A stretch of 64,000 bases of DNA from Streptomyces hyaluromycini (GTDB taxonomy: Bacteria; Actinomycetota; Actinomycetes; Streptomycetales; Streptomycetaceae): contig NZ_BCFL01000031.1 of NCBI RefSeq assembly GCF_002217755.1, positions 1 through 64,000 on the forward strand, in the 5' to 3' direction. Shown one piece after another: positions 32,078 to 40,395 of this stretch (within the stretch, counting starts at the first letter, position 1; every line of letters starts with the position of its first letter). A program made the translations under genes and the position numbers. Below the pieces are notes generated by a model, which made no database searches, was not told where the DNA came from, and worked only from the letters and a program-made list of their open reading frames with translations.

Positions 32078-34705
32078 ATGCCCACCACCCCGCTCAGACG
32101 CCTGCTGCAACGCTGCCTGACGGCACTGCTGTTGCCCCTGGCCCTCCTGGTCGTGCCGGCGCACGCCGCGGCCGCGGCCACCGGCTGGACCGTCACCGGC
32201 CCGTCCGCGGGCTCCCCGACCGCCGCACAGGTCACGCTGGACAACGGCACCCTCACCTTCGCCGCCTCCAGCCACGGCCAGACCGTGCTGTCACCGTCCC
32301 CGATAGGCATCCGCACCAGCGCCGCCGACCTGACGAAGAACCTGACGTTCCTGCAGCGCAGCGACCGGACGGTCACCGAGTCGTACACGATGACCACCGG
32401 CAAGCAGCGCAACCGGCAGACCGCCTACACCGAGACCACCCTGTCCTTCTCGGGCACCGGCGGGGCCCGGCTCGACGTCGTGGTCCGTGCCTCGGACACC
32501 GGTGTGGCCTACCGTTACGTGCTGCCGGGCAGCGGCTCGGTGACCGTGACCGGTGAGGCGTCGTCGTGGACGGTCCCGGCCTCCGCCAACGCATGGCTCG
32601 TGCCGCCCGACAGCGAGGACCAGGGCCAGTGGTTCGCCACCACCGCGGCCGCCGCTCCGACCAACACCTACCACCTGCCTGCGCTGTTCCAGGTCGGCGA
32701 CGCCTACGCGCTGGTGGCCGAGACGGACCTCGACGGCCGGTACGCCGCCTCCTACCTCTCCCACACGGCCGGATCCGCCACCTACACCGCCCAGTTGGCG
32801 AGCGGGATCACCACCACGCTGCCGCTGTCGACGCCGTGGCGCACGGCGGCCATCGGTGACCTGGCGAGCGTCACCCAGTCCACGATCGTCGACGACCTCG
32901 CCACGCCCTCCAAGGTCTCCGACACCTCCTGGATCAAGCCCGGCGCCGTCGCCTGGTCCTGGCTGAGCGAACACAGCAGCCCGTCCAGCGAGGCCCGGCA
33001 GAAGCAGTACATCGACTTCGCCCAGCGGCACGGCTGGGGCTATGTCCTGATCGACGAGGGCTGGTCGTCCTCCTGGGTCCCGGACATCGTGTCCTACGCC
33101 AAGGCCAGAGGCGTCCAGGTCATCCTCTGGTTCAACTCCTCCGATCTGCGCACCGCGGCACAGCGCGCCCAGTGGCTGCCGCAGGTCAGGAACTGGGGAG
33201 TGGCCGGTGTGAAGATCGACTTCATCGACGAGTACACCCAGCCGACCCTGCAGTGGTACGACGCCGTCCTCGCGCAGACCGCGGACCTGAAGCTGATGGT
33301 CAACTTCCACGGCACCGCCATGCCGCGCGGCATGCAGCGCACCTGGCCCCACGTGGTCGCCGCCGAGGCGGTGTACGGCTCGGAACAGTTCCACAACCGG
33401 GCCGCCTTCGACACCATCCTGCCCTACACCCGGAACGTGATCTCCAGCATGGACTTCACCCCCGTGGTGTTCAGCATGACCGGCCGTGACACCACCGACG
33501 CCCACGAACTGGCCACCTCCGTCGTGTTCGAGTCCGGCTGGCAGCACTTCGCCGACAGCCCCGAGAGCTACGAGGCACACCCCGAGGCGCTCCGCATCCT
33601 CGACCAGCTGCCCACCGCCTGGGACGAGACACGCCTGCTCGGCGGCAGCCCCGGAAAGGAGACGTACCTGGCCCGTCGCGCCGGCGGGCGCTGGTTCGTC
33701 GGCGGTATCTCGGCCCTGTCCGCCAAGACCTTCCAGACCCCGCTGTCCTTCCTCGGCGCCGGACAGTGGCTGGCCGAGACGGTCCGCGACGGCACCGGCG
33801 GCCTGACCCACGAGACCCGCGTCGTCACCGCCTCCGACACCCTGTCGGTACCGGAGGCCGCCGACGGCGGCTTCGTGACGGCCCTGTGCCCCTACACGTC
33901 CGGCGTGACGACCTGCTCCACCCGGGGCCAGGCCGGCGCGCTGAAGGGCAGCCAGTCCGGCCTGTGCGCGGACGTGCCGGGGGCGAGCCAGGGCAACGGC
34001 ACCCAGGTCGCGCTGTGGGACTGCCACGGGCAGGCCAACCAGACCTGGACCGCCTCCCCGACCGGGCAGTTGACGGTCTACGGCGGGGCGAAGTGCCTGG
34101 ACGTCAAGGGCGGCGCGACGGCGGACGGTACGGCGGTGCAGATCTACGACTGCAACGGCTCGACGGCCCAGCAGTGGACCGTCAACAGCGACGGTACGGT
34201 GGTCAACCCGGCCTCGGGCAAGTGCCTGGACGCCACCGGTGGCGGCACCACCACCGGCACCCTGCTGCAGATCTGGACCTGCAACGGCGGCACCAACCAG
34301 ACCTGGTACCGCGGCAACACCACCGCCGCCTACCAGGAGAAGCAGTCCGGCCGATGCCTGGACCTGCCCGGCGGCAACCAGGCCAACGGCACCCGTCCGG
34401 CGCTGTGGGACTGCAACGGCGGCACCAACCAGACCTGGTTCTCCACGGTGAGCGGTGAACTGACCGTCTTCGCCAACCGCTGCCTGGAGGCGGCCGGCGG
34501 AGCCACCGCCGACGGCACCGCCGTACAGATCCACGACTGCGACGGCACCTACGGCCAGAAGTGGCGGGTCCGCTCCGACGGCACGATCGTCAACCTCGCC
34601 TCCGGCACCTGCCTGGACGCGATCGACGGCGGCACCGCCAACGGCACCCAACTGCAGCTGTGGACCTGCAACGGCGGTACCAACCAGGTGTGGACGAGGA
34701 GTTGA
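32078..34705 (+). CDS. Secreted GH97 alpha-glycosidase (retaining galactosidase-like) with two ricin-B domains
   Basis: An 875-residue protein with a signal peptide (to HAAAAA), an N-terminal beta-sandwich, a TIM barrel and two CBM13 tails. The barrel has AWSWLSEHSSPSSEARQKQY, YVLIDEGWSSSW, VKIDFIDEY with the likely nucleophile Asp381, and AAEAVYGSE around Glu430. The Asp nucleophile points to the retaining alpha-galactosidase-like branch of GH97, not the inverting alpha-glucosidases. The ricin-B part (about 625-875) shares a near-identical 163-bp block with the GH59 gene. It ends 10 bases before the beta-helix hydrolase gene. Confidence 0.93.
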   Translation: MPTTPLRRLLQRCLTALLLPLALLVVPAHAAAAATGWTVTGPSAGSPTAAQVTLDNGTLTFAASSHGQTVLSPSPIGIRTSAADLTKNLTFLQRSDRTVTESYTMTTGKQRNRQTAYTETTLSFSGTGGARLDVVVRASDTGVAYRYVLPGSGSVTVTGEASSWTVPASANAWLVPPDSEDQGQWFATTAAAAPTNTYHLPALFQVGDAYALVAETDLDGRYAASYLSHTAGSATYTAQLASGITTTLPLSTPWRTAAIGDLASVTQSTIVDDLATPSKVSDTSWIKPGAVAWSWLSEHSSPSSEARQKQYIDFAQRHGWGYVLIDEGWSSSWVPDIVSYAKARGVQVILWFNSSDLRTAAQRAQWLPQVRNWGVAGVKIDFIDEYTQPTLQWYDAVLAQTADLKLMVNFHGTAMPRGMQRTWPHVVAAEAVYGSEQFHNRAAFDTILPYTRNVISSMDFTPVVFSMTGRDTTDAHELATSVVFESGWQHFADSPESYEAHPEALRILDQLPTAWDETRLLGGSPGKETYLARRAGGRWFVGGISALSAKTFQTPLSFLGAGQWLAETVRDGTGGLTHETRVVTASDTLSVPEAADGGFVTALCPYTSGVTTCSTRGQAGALKGSQSGLCADVPGASQGNGTQVALWDCHGQANQTWTASPTGQLTVYGGAKCLDVKGGATADGTAVQIYDCNGSTAQQWTVNSDGTVVNPASGKCLDATGGGTTTGTLLQIWTCNGGTNQTWYRGNTTAAYQEKQSGRCLDLPGGNQANGTRPALWDCNGGTNQTWFSTVSGELTVFANRCLEAAGGATADGTAVQIHDCDGTYGQKWRVRSDGTIVNLASGTCLDAIDGGTANGTQLQLWTCNGGTNQVWTRS

Positions 34706-34715
34706 GGAAACCCCT

Positions 34716-36356
34716 ATGAGATCACCGTTCACGGCGGCCGGCGCAGCCGAGCGCCGTACCGCACGCGGCCCGGCTCTCTGCCTGACCGCTCTCCTGCTGG
34801 CCGTCGCGGCCCTGCTGGGACTTCCCCGTCCCGCCCAGGCCGCGCCGGCGGGCGTGGCGGTGTATCCGGTCGCGTCGATCTACCCGGCGTCGACGGACTA
34901 CACGCTCACCGTCAACGGAACGTCCGTCCCCGTCACCAAGTACCCGGGGTACGACATCGCCCAGTTCGCCCTCGGTACCGGCACCGCCACCATGGCGGTG
35001 ACCAAGACCAACAACACCGGCATCGGCTCGTACCGCATCAGTCCGCAGAAGCTGAACCTCAGCGGATCGGTCAGCGGCTCGACCCTGACCTTCACCGTGC
35101 AGCACGACGACTACCTGATCGTGAAACTGGACGGCCGCCCCAACCTGGTGATCGCGGCCGACCCGCAGGAGTCCGACCGCCCGCCGCCCACCGGCACCGG
35201 CGTCTTCGACGTGCAGAACGCCCCGTACAACGTGCCGCCGAACACCGGCGCCTACACCACCACCGCTTTCCAGACCGCACTGAACGACGCCGCCGCGTGG
35301 GGCTCCGCCAACGGCGGACAGGGCATCGTCTACGTACCCGCCGGTGTCTACACGCTGGGCAACCTCTACCTGCGGAGCAACCTCGCCCTCTACCTCGCCC
35401 CCGGTGCGGTGCTCCGCTACACCGGGGAGCCCGACCACTACGTGGTGGACGGGCACAAGGACTCCCAGGGGCGCGACCTCACCTGGTTCATCTCCACCCG
35501 CTACTCGTCGTCGAACATCAAGATCTACGGCCGGGGAATCGTCGACGGCAACGGGGCGGCCTCGCTCAAGCCCGGCAACCTGGGCGTGAACCTCCTCATG
35601 CCCGTCTACACCGACGGACTCACGGTCGACGGCATCACCTTCCGGGAGTCGAGCAGCTGGGCGGTCATCCCTCTGCGGTCCTCGAACCTGACGTTCCGCA
35701 ACATCAAGCTCTTCAACAGGTTCGACATGGGCGAGAACGACGGGATCGACGTCACCGAGTCCACGAACGTCACCGTCACCCACGCGATCGGCATCGCGCT
35801 CGACGACCCGTTCTCCACCAAGACCTGGGGCGATGTCGCCGACATCTACAAGTCCGTCCCCGGTACCGCACGCCCGTTGAAGAACGTCACCTTCGACGAC
35901 CTGGTCTCCTGGACCTACTGCTACGGGGTCAAGGTGGGCCAGGGCGTCATCCAGTCGCAGGACGGCGTCACGTTCCGGCACGTCGTCGTCTACGACGCCG
36001 CCGTGGGCATCGGCGTCCATCACAAGTACGGAGCGTCGAGTGCCACGAACATCCGCTTCGACGACATCGACATCGAGCGGCTGGACTTCACCAACGACGA
36101 CAACAGGACATGGCTGGCCCTGATGACCGGCAACACCCAGGGCGTCGGCCCGGTCACGGGCGTCACGATCTCCGACGTCAGGGTCCGGGACGCCGGCACC
36201 ACGGCCGCGCGCATCAACGGCCGGCCCGGTGCCCCCATCACCGGGGTCACCCTGAGCGACATCGTGATGCCGGCGAGCACCACCGCCGCGACCACGCTCG
36301 CTCAGATGAACCTCACCGACCTCTCGGACTACGGCCCCGTCACGATCACACCGTAG
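34716..36356 (+). CDS. Secreted right-handed beta-helix glycoside hydrolase (GH28/GH110-like)
   Basis: A 546-residue exported protein (leader to PAQAAPA) with a parallel beta-helix: an N-terminal beta-sandwich, GIVYVPAGVYTLGNLYLRSN, SNIKIYGRGIVDGNG, FDMGENDGIDV, IALDDPFSTKTW, CYGVKVG and GIGVHHKYG. The acidic pattern (NDGID, then DD) matches the catalytic layout of GH28 and related families, although the GHG and RIK elements are altered. Substrate uncertain: polygalacturonan-like, or alpha-galactoside if closer to GH110. A ttgagg ribosome site and the 10-base gap make it co-translated with GH97. Confidence 0.8.
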   Translation: MRSPFTAAGAAERRTARGPALCLTALLLAVAALLGLPRPAQAAPAGVAVYPVASIYPASTDYTLTVNGTSVPVTKYPGYDIAQFALGTGTATMAVTKTNNTGIGSYRISPQKLNLSGSVSGSTLTFTVQHDDYLIVKLDGRPNLVIAADPQESDRPPPTGTGVFDVQNAPYNVPPNTGAYTTTAFQTALNDAAAWGSANGGQGIVYVPAGVYTLGNLYLRSNLALYLAPGAVLRYTGEPDHYVVDGHKDSQGRDLTWFISTRYSSSNIKIYGRGIVDGNGAASLKPGNLGVNLLMPVYTDGLTVDGITFRESSSWAVIPLRSSNLTFRNIKLFNRFDMGENDGIDVTESTNVTVTHAIGIALDDPFSTKTWGDVADIYKSVPGTARPLKNVTFDDLVSWTYCYGVKVGQGVIQSQDGVTFRHVVVYDAAVGIGVHHKYGASSATNIRFDDIDIERLDFTNDDNRTWLALMTGNTQGVGPVTGVTISDVRVRDAGTTAARINGRPGAPITGVTLSDIVMPASTTAATTLAQMNLTDLSDYGPVTITP

Positions 36357-36387
36357 GCACCTGCTGTTCGAGTACTGATCTGCTGCT

Positions 36388-36421
36388 CGCCGCCGGTCGC
36401 AGGAGTGCTGCGCCGGCGGCG
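36388..36421. terminator. Candidate hairpin after the hydrolase operon
   Basis: Nine-base arms cgccgccgg (36388-36396) and ccggcggcg (36413-36421) can pair across a 16-base loop, 32 bases after the beta-helix gene stop. No T-run follows, as is usual in Streptomyces. Confidence 0.4.
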
Positions 36422-36650
36422 GCGGTGTCCGGCGGCCGCTCCGCGTGCTCGTGACGGGGACGATGCCGAGCGATGTGTGCCGGGCTCATGACCGGACGTC
36501 CCACTCGCGTGGACCGGTGCCAACGCCGCGCGCACGGGCGTCGGGCGTGGCTTCCCCGGCGCGGTACCGGCTGAACCTCCGGAGCGGGCGCTGCGTATGA
36601 GTTCCGAAGGGACACCCCCGGTCTCTGCCACGGGACGGAAGGAGAGCACC

Positions 36651-37526
36651 GTGCCCACACCGCCCGCGTCCGAGGCACCGGACGACCGCACCGCGCTGGA
36701 GCCCATCCGCGTGCTGCGTCAGCGCAACACCGACGCGCTGGCCCAACTGCTCGACGACATACGCCAGGACAGGGACTACCGCGACCACGCACCCGTGGCC
36801 GCACCCGTCCCGGACACCCCGACCGACGGCGAGACGGAGGAACTCCCGGCTGTCCCCGGCGGCAAGACGGAGGAACTGCCCGTACTCGGCGGCGGCACCC
36901 GCCCGCCGCGTCCTGAGGACCGCCCGCGGCTGGGGCCCGGACAGCGCCGGGCGGCCGTTTCGATGGCGGTCGTCGCGGCGGCCGTCGTCGGCTTCGGCTG
37001 CTCTCTCCTGATCCCCAGCCCCACCGAGGCCACCCCGACCGCTCCCTCGGCAAGCGCGTCGGCCGCCCCGACAACGGCCGCCCCGACATCGGCCGCCACC
37101 GGCGCGGTCGGGGTCGCCGACGTCCTGACCAACCCGGGCTTCGAGTCGGGCGGCCTCTCGCCGTGGAGCTGCGCCGGCAACCCGGGCTCGATCGTCTCCT
37201 CTCCCGTCCACTCGGGCGCCAAAGCCCTCCAGGGGACGGTGAGTTCGAGTGACACCGCGCAGTGCGACCAGACCGTCGCGGTACGGCCGAACACCACCTA
37301 CGCACTCAGCGGCTGGGTCCGCGGCTCCAACGTCTACCTGGGCGTCAACGGCGGAGTCTCCACCTGGACCACTTCCCCCTCCGGATACAGCCCACTGACC
37401 GTCTCCTTCACCACCGGCACCTCCCAGACCAGCGCGACGATCTACGTGCACGGCTGGTACGCACAGGGCGACTACTACGCCGACGACATCACCCTGAGCG
37501 GACCCGGTAGCAGCGGTCACACCTAG
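36651..37526 (+). CDS. Single-pass membrane protein with exported carbohydrate-binding module
   Basis: A 291-residue protein. The GTG at 36651 is chosen for its aaggag ribosome site; an ATG at 36597 lacks one. The N-terminal cytoplasmic part contains RVLRQRNTDALAQLLDDIRQ and a duplicated acidic motif (GETEELPAVPGGKTEELPVL). One transmembrane helix (VSMAVVAAAVVGFGCSLLI) and a Thr/Ser/Ala/Pro linker follow. The C-terminal domain reads NPGFESGGLSPWSCAGNPGS, YALSGWVRGSNVY and YADDITLSG, the CBM4_9-like jelly roll. This topology would hold a sugar-binding domain outside the membrane. I know no function for the inner part; it may sense or tether the polysaccharide attacked by the upstream enzymes (inference). 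Confidence 0.75.
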   Translation: MPTPPASEAPDDRTALEPIRVLRQRNTDALAQLLDDIRQDRDYRDHAPVAAPVPDTPTDGETEELPAVPGGKTEELPVLGGGTRPPRPEDRPRLGPGQRRAAVSMAVVAAAVVGFGCSLLIPSPTEATPTAPSASASAAPTTAAPTSAATGAVGVADVLTNPGFESGGLSPWSCAGNPGSIVSSPVHSGAKALQGTVSSSDTAQCDQTVAVRPNTTYALSGWVRGSNVYLGVNGGVSTWTTSPSGYSPLTVSFTTGTSQTSATIYVHGWYAQGDYYADDITLSGPGSSGHT

Positions 37527-37548
37527 AGCCTGTCGAGCGAGGCCTGCG

Positions 37549-37573
37549 CGGCACGGTGTCAGGGGCCGTGCCG
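37549..37573. terminator. Hairpin between convergent genes
   Basis: Arms cggcacgg (37549-37556) and ccgtgccg (37566-37573) are perfect complements around a 9-base loop, in the 56-base gap between the CBM protein and the convergent MFS gene. It can serve both directions. Confidence 0.5.
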
Positions 37574-37582
37574 GACAGGCGG

Positions 37583-38782
37583 TCAGCGGTTGCCGGGTGC
37601 CAACTCGCGCGTGCGATCGGACTCGGTGCGCAGGACTCCCGAGGCCGCGGCGGTGATCACACACAGCAGGGTCAGCAGTACGAAGGCGTGGTTCAGCGCC
37701 ACGAGATGAGTTGCCCAGCCGATGACGGCCGGACCGGCGAGCATGCCGACGTAGCCGAGGCCGGCGACACGGGAGACGTTGGCGCCGGCAGCGGAGGGGT
37801 CGGAGTGCCCGGCTGCGCTGAACAACTGGGGGACACAGCCGGACAGCCCCAGGCCGAACAGCGCCCACCCGGCGAACGCGGACCACACCCAGGGGGAGAC
37901 GGCCACGATCGTGATGCCGACGGCGGCCGTCGCCGAGCCGTAGCGGAGTACGGCCATGGACCCGAACCGGGCCACGAGACGGTCGGCGAGCAGCCGGCCG
38001 ATGGTCATCGCCGCCGCGTAGGTGCCGTAGGCGAAGGCGGCGGTGCTCGCGGGTGCGCCGAGGACGTCCTTCAGGTGCAGGGTGCTCCAGTCGTTCGCGG
38101 CTCCCTCGCACAGCATGACGATGAGGGCGAGGCAGGCGAGGATCCCGATGCGCCCGGGAGCGCTGTGCGGCTTCGCGGCCGGTGCCTGCTCCTCTTCCGC
38201 GGAGCTGGTGGCGGCGGGTGGCGGCGTGGCCGGCAGCAGAGCGCGTGCCGACGCCAGTGCGGTCACGACGCCTGCGGCTCCCAGGGCGCCCATGGCCGCG
38301 GCCGGGCTCATGCGGGTGCTCACGGCACCCGCTGCGACGATCGAGGCGAGGACACCGCCGACGGAGAACATGGCGTGGAAGGCCGACATGACGGGCCGGC
38401 GGTACGCCTTCTCCACGTGCACGGCGTGGGCGTTCATGCTCACGTCCAGGCAGCCGTTGGCGAAGCCGAAGACCAGCAGGGCGCCCGCCAGCGTCACGGG
38501 ATCACGGGCCAGGCCGGGCAGCACCAGGGTTGCGCTGCACAGAACGCCGGTGGCGGGGACCACCACTCGCGCCCCGAGGCGGTCGGCCAGACGCCCGGCC
38601 ACCTGCATACCGACGAAGGCCCCGAGCCCCAGCAGCACGAGCAGGCCCCCCAGCGTCGCATGGCTGATGCCCACTCGCTCCTCGACGGCGGGGATGTGCA
38701 CCACCCAGGTGCCCATCAGAGTGCCGCAGAGGATGAAGTAGACGAAGGTCGCCGCACGGGCGGCTCGAAGCGAACGATCCAT
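37583..38782 (-). CDS. MFS transporter
   Basis: About 399 residues with 12 hydrophobic segments and a central charged loop (ATSSAEEEQAPAAKPH). The motif-A region is AGRLADRLGARVVV between helices 2 and 3, and helix 4-5 shows FANGCLDVSMNAHAVHVEKA, typical of the YfcJ/FucP-like MFS group that includes sugar and fosmidomycin-type transporters. Substrate unknown. The ATG at 38782 faces a DeoR regulator; two matched operators sit between the genes, one overlapping the region just upstream of this start. Confidence 0.9.
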   Translation of the reverse strand: MDRSLRAARAATFVYFILCGTLMGTWVVHIPAVEERVGISHATLGGLLVLLGLGAFVGMQVAGRLADRLGARVVVPATGVLCSATLVLPGLARDPVTLAGALLVFGFANGCLDVSMNAHAVHVEKAYRRPVMSAFHAMFSVGGVLASIVAAGAVSTRMSPAAAMGALGAAGVVTALASARALLPATPPPAATSSAEEEQAPAAKPHSAPGRIGILACLALIVMLCEGAANDWSTLHLKDVLGAPASTAAFAYGTYAAAMTIGRLLADRLVARFGSMAVLRYGSATAAVGITIVAVSPWVWSAFAGWALFGLGLSGCVPQLFSAAGHSDPSAAGANVSRVAGLGYVGMLAGPAVIGWATHLVALNHAFVLLTLLCVITAAASGVLRTESDRTRELAPGNR

Positions 38783-38797
38783 GCCGATCACCGTAAC

Positions 38798-38846
38798 GAA
38801 CATTTTCCATGTTCGAAAGTCCACTCATTGAACACGTTGAATGTTC
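38798..38846. promoter_or_regulatory. Paired operators GAACA-N7-TGTTC between the MFS and DeoR genes
   Basis: Positions 38798-38814 (gaacattttccatgttc) and 38830-38846 (gaacacgttgaatgttc) have the same 5-7-5 inverted-repeat plan, 32 bases centre to centre, about three helical turns. A third half-site tgttc lies at 38858-38862. They fit a DeoR dimer pair that represses both genes. Confidence 0.72.
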
Positions 38847-38871
38847 ATTTCGGGTGGTGTTCAATCGCGGT

Positions 38872-39633
38872 ATGACCAACACAGACCGGCACGGGCTGAT
38901 CGCCCAGGCCCTCAGGGAGTCGGGCAGCGCCACGGTCCAGGACCTCGCCGAGCTGACCGGTGCTTCGGAGATGACCATCCGACGTGACCTCGACACGCTG
39001 GCCGCGCAAGGCGTTCTCGAACGCGTCCGGGGCGGAGCGCGCACCCTGCTGCTCAGGGGCGAGGAGCCGCCCTTCGCGCTGCGCGCCCGCGAGGCCGTGG
39101 AAGCCAAGCGCCGGATCGCGGCCGAGGTGTCCTCGCTCATCACCGACGGCGAGACCGTCCTCCTGGACAGCGGCACCACCTGCCTGGAGGTGGCCCGCCA
39201 CCTGCGTCAACGACCGGTCACGGTGATGCCCCTGTCGCTGCAGGCCATCCACCTGTTCGGCGAGACGCCGGGCCCGGCCACGCTGATGGTGCCCGGCGGG
39301 CGGCCCCGCGCCGCCGAGGGGGCCCTCACCGGCCCTCTCACGCTCGCCTCCCTGTCGGCGCTGCGCTTCGACACCGCGGTCATCGGCTGTTGCGGCGTGA
39401 GCGCAGCCGAGGGCCTGACCGCCTACGACCTCGATGACGCCGCGGTGAAGAAGGCGGGCATCGCCTCCGCACGCCGCATCATCGGCGCTGCGGACGGCAG
39501 CAAACTCGGCCGCACCGCCTACGCCTACGTCGGCCCTTCCGCGCTCCTGCACACCCTCGTCACCGACTCCACGGCGCCCGCCGAAGAAGTCGCCGCGTTC
39601 GAGGGCACGAGCACGGTCGTCAAGACAGTCTGA
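38872..39633 (+). CDS. DeoR/GlpR-family transcriptional regulator
   Basis: A 253-residue DeoR protein: N-terminal helix-turn-helix with TVQDLAELTGASEMTIRRDL and LAAQGVLERVRGGAR, then the sugar-phosphate-binding domain with ETVLLDSGTTCLEVARHL, DTAVIGCCGVSAAEGLTAYD and ADGSKLGRTAYAYVGP. Such regulators sense phosphorylated sugars. The ATG at 38872 starts the helix-turn-helix domain. It is divergent from the MFS gene, with the paired operators between. Confidence 0.93.
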   Translation: MTNTDRHGLIAQALRESGSATVQDLAELTGASEMTIRRDLDTLAAQGVLERVRGGARTLLLRGEEPPFALRAREAVEAKRRIAAEVSSLITDGETVLLDSGTTCLEVARHLRQRPVTVMPLSLQAIHLFGETPGPATLMVPGGRPRAAEGALTGPLTLASLSALRFDTAVIGCCGVSAAEGLTAYDLDDAAVKKAGIASARRIIGAADGSKLGRTAYAYVGPSALLHTLVTDSTAPAEEVAAFEGTSTVVKTV

Positions 39634-39947
39634 CGAGCAACTGGTCGCGGAACCGCGCGGCTTCGCCGTCGCGATCGAGACGCCCTCAACCTCGACACCG
39701 GCAACGGCTACCTCGGCGGCAACGACCTCCACGCGTGGCTGGAGTGGCGATGGGTTCGCCGTTGGAGACCTGGCCGTAGATGTCGTGGCCGCGTTGGAAG
39801 CGGCGGGCCGATGCCCGCATCCGCCGGAGACATTCTTGGACGAGGCGGGTGCCGGAACGCCCGCAGGGAGGACTTCGGCGGGCACATGAGCCACCATGAC
39901 GACATCGGGCAGCGGCCGGGTTCCGTCGCAGACGTGGTCCCGGGGGG
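39634..39947. other. Gene-free, probably decayed segment
   Basis: Short open frames occur on both strands (for example NLDTGNGYLGGNDLHAWLEW on the plus strand), but I cannot place them in a family. The segment leads into an MFS fragment, so it is probably degraded coding DNA. Confidence 0.4.
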
Positions 39948-40118
39948 GTGGTGAGGGAGACCGCGGCAGGGGACTCCGCACTCCGGCTGGTCCTGGCCTC
40001 GCCCCTGTACCGCGGCGCGACAATCGCCCTGTTCCTCGCGGGACTTGGGCAGTCCGCGGCCGCGCCGCAGATCGCGCAGTTCCTGACGAAGGAGCTGGGC
40101 GGCTCGCTGACCACGTGC
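39948..40118 (+). pseudogene. MFS (sugar efflux-type) N-terminal fragment
   Basis: The frame reads RLVLASPLYRGATIALFLAG, LGQSAAAPQIAQFL and TKELGGSLTT, which is helix 1 and the first loop of sugar-efflux-type MFS proteins. After about 57 residues the similarity ends, so at least 11 helices are missing. Confidence 0.5.
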
Positions 40119-40395
40119 CCCGCTCCCGGCGTCGGGCGGCCGGCAGGCGGGAGAGACAGCGCAGGGTCGAGCTGGACGTATCGATCCCCGATGGGTGGAC
40201 AAGCAGGCGAAACCCCAGGCGGACAGGTCGACCTTGGTTGACAACCCGTCTACCCATCTACCCGTCTACCAGGAGCTTCACCTGTTCCCGGACAGCGCCC
40301 CCACGCCAACTCGCCGCCCAGTCCCCAAGTCAAAACCGCTCAGTCAAGCGTTTCACATCGTGATCCGGAGGCAGCCCCCCACGGAAACGCGCTGG

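Noticed and set aside
28943..32275. 1110-codon open frame on the minus strand
   Set aside because: It lies antisense to the GH59 gene, whose signal peptide, catalytic motifs and lectin domains are clear. The frame shows only GC-driven Gly/Val/Arg/Ala-rich sequence with no domain.
32291..34732. 813-codon open frame on the minus strand
   Set aside because: Antisense shadow of the GH97 gene; low-complexity composition with no family motif or ribosome site.
39686..40244. Overlapping minus-strand frames as a gene
   Set aside because: No ribosome site and no recognisable motif, and the MFS fragment reads on the opposite strand.
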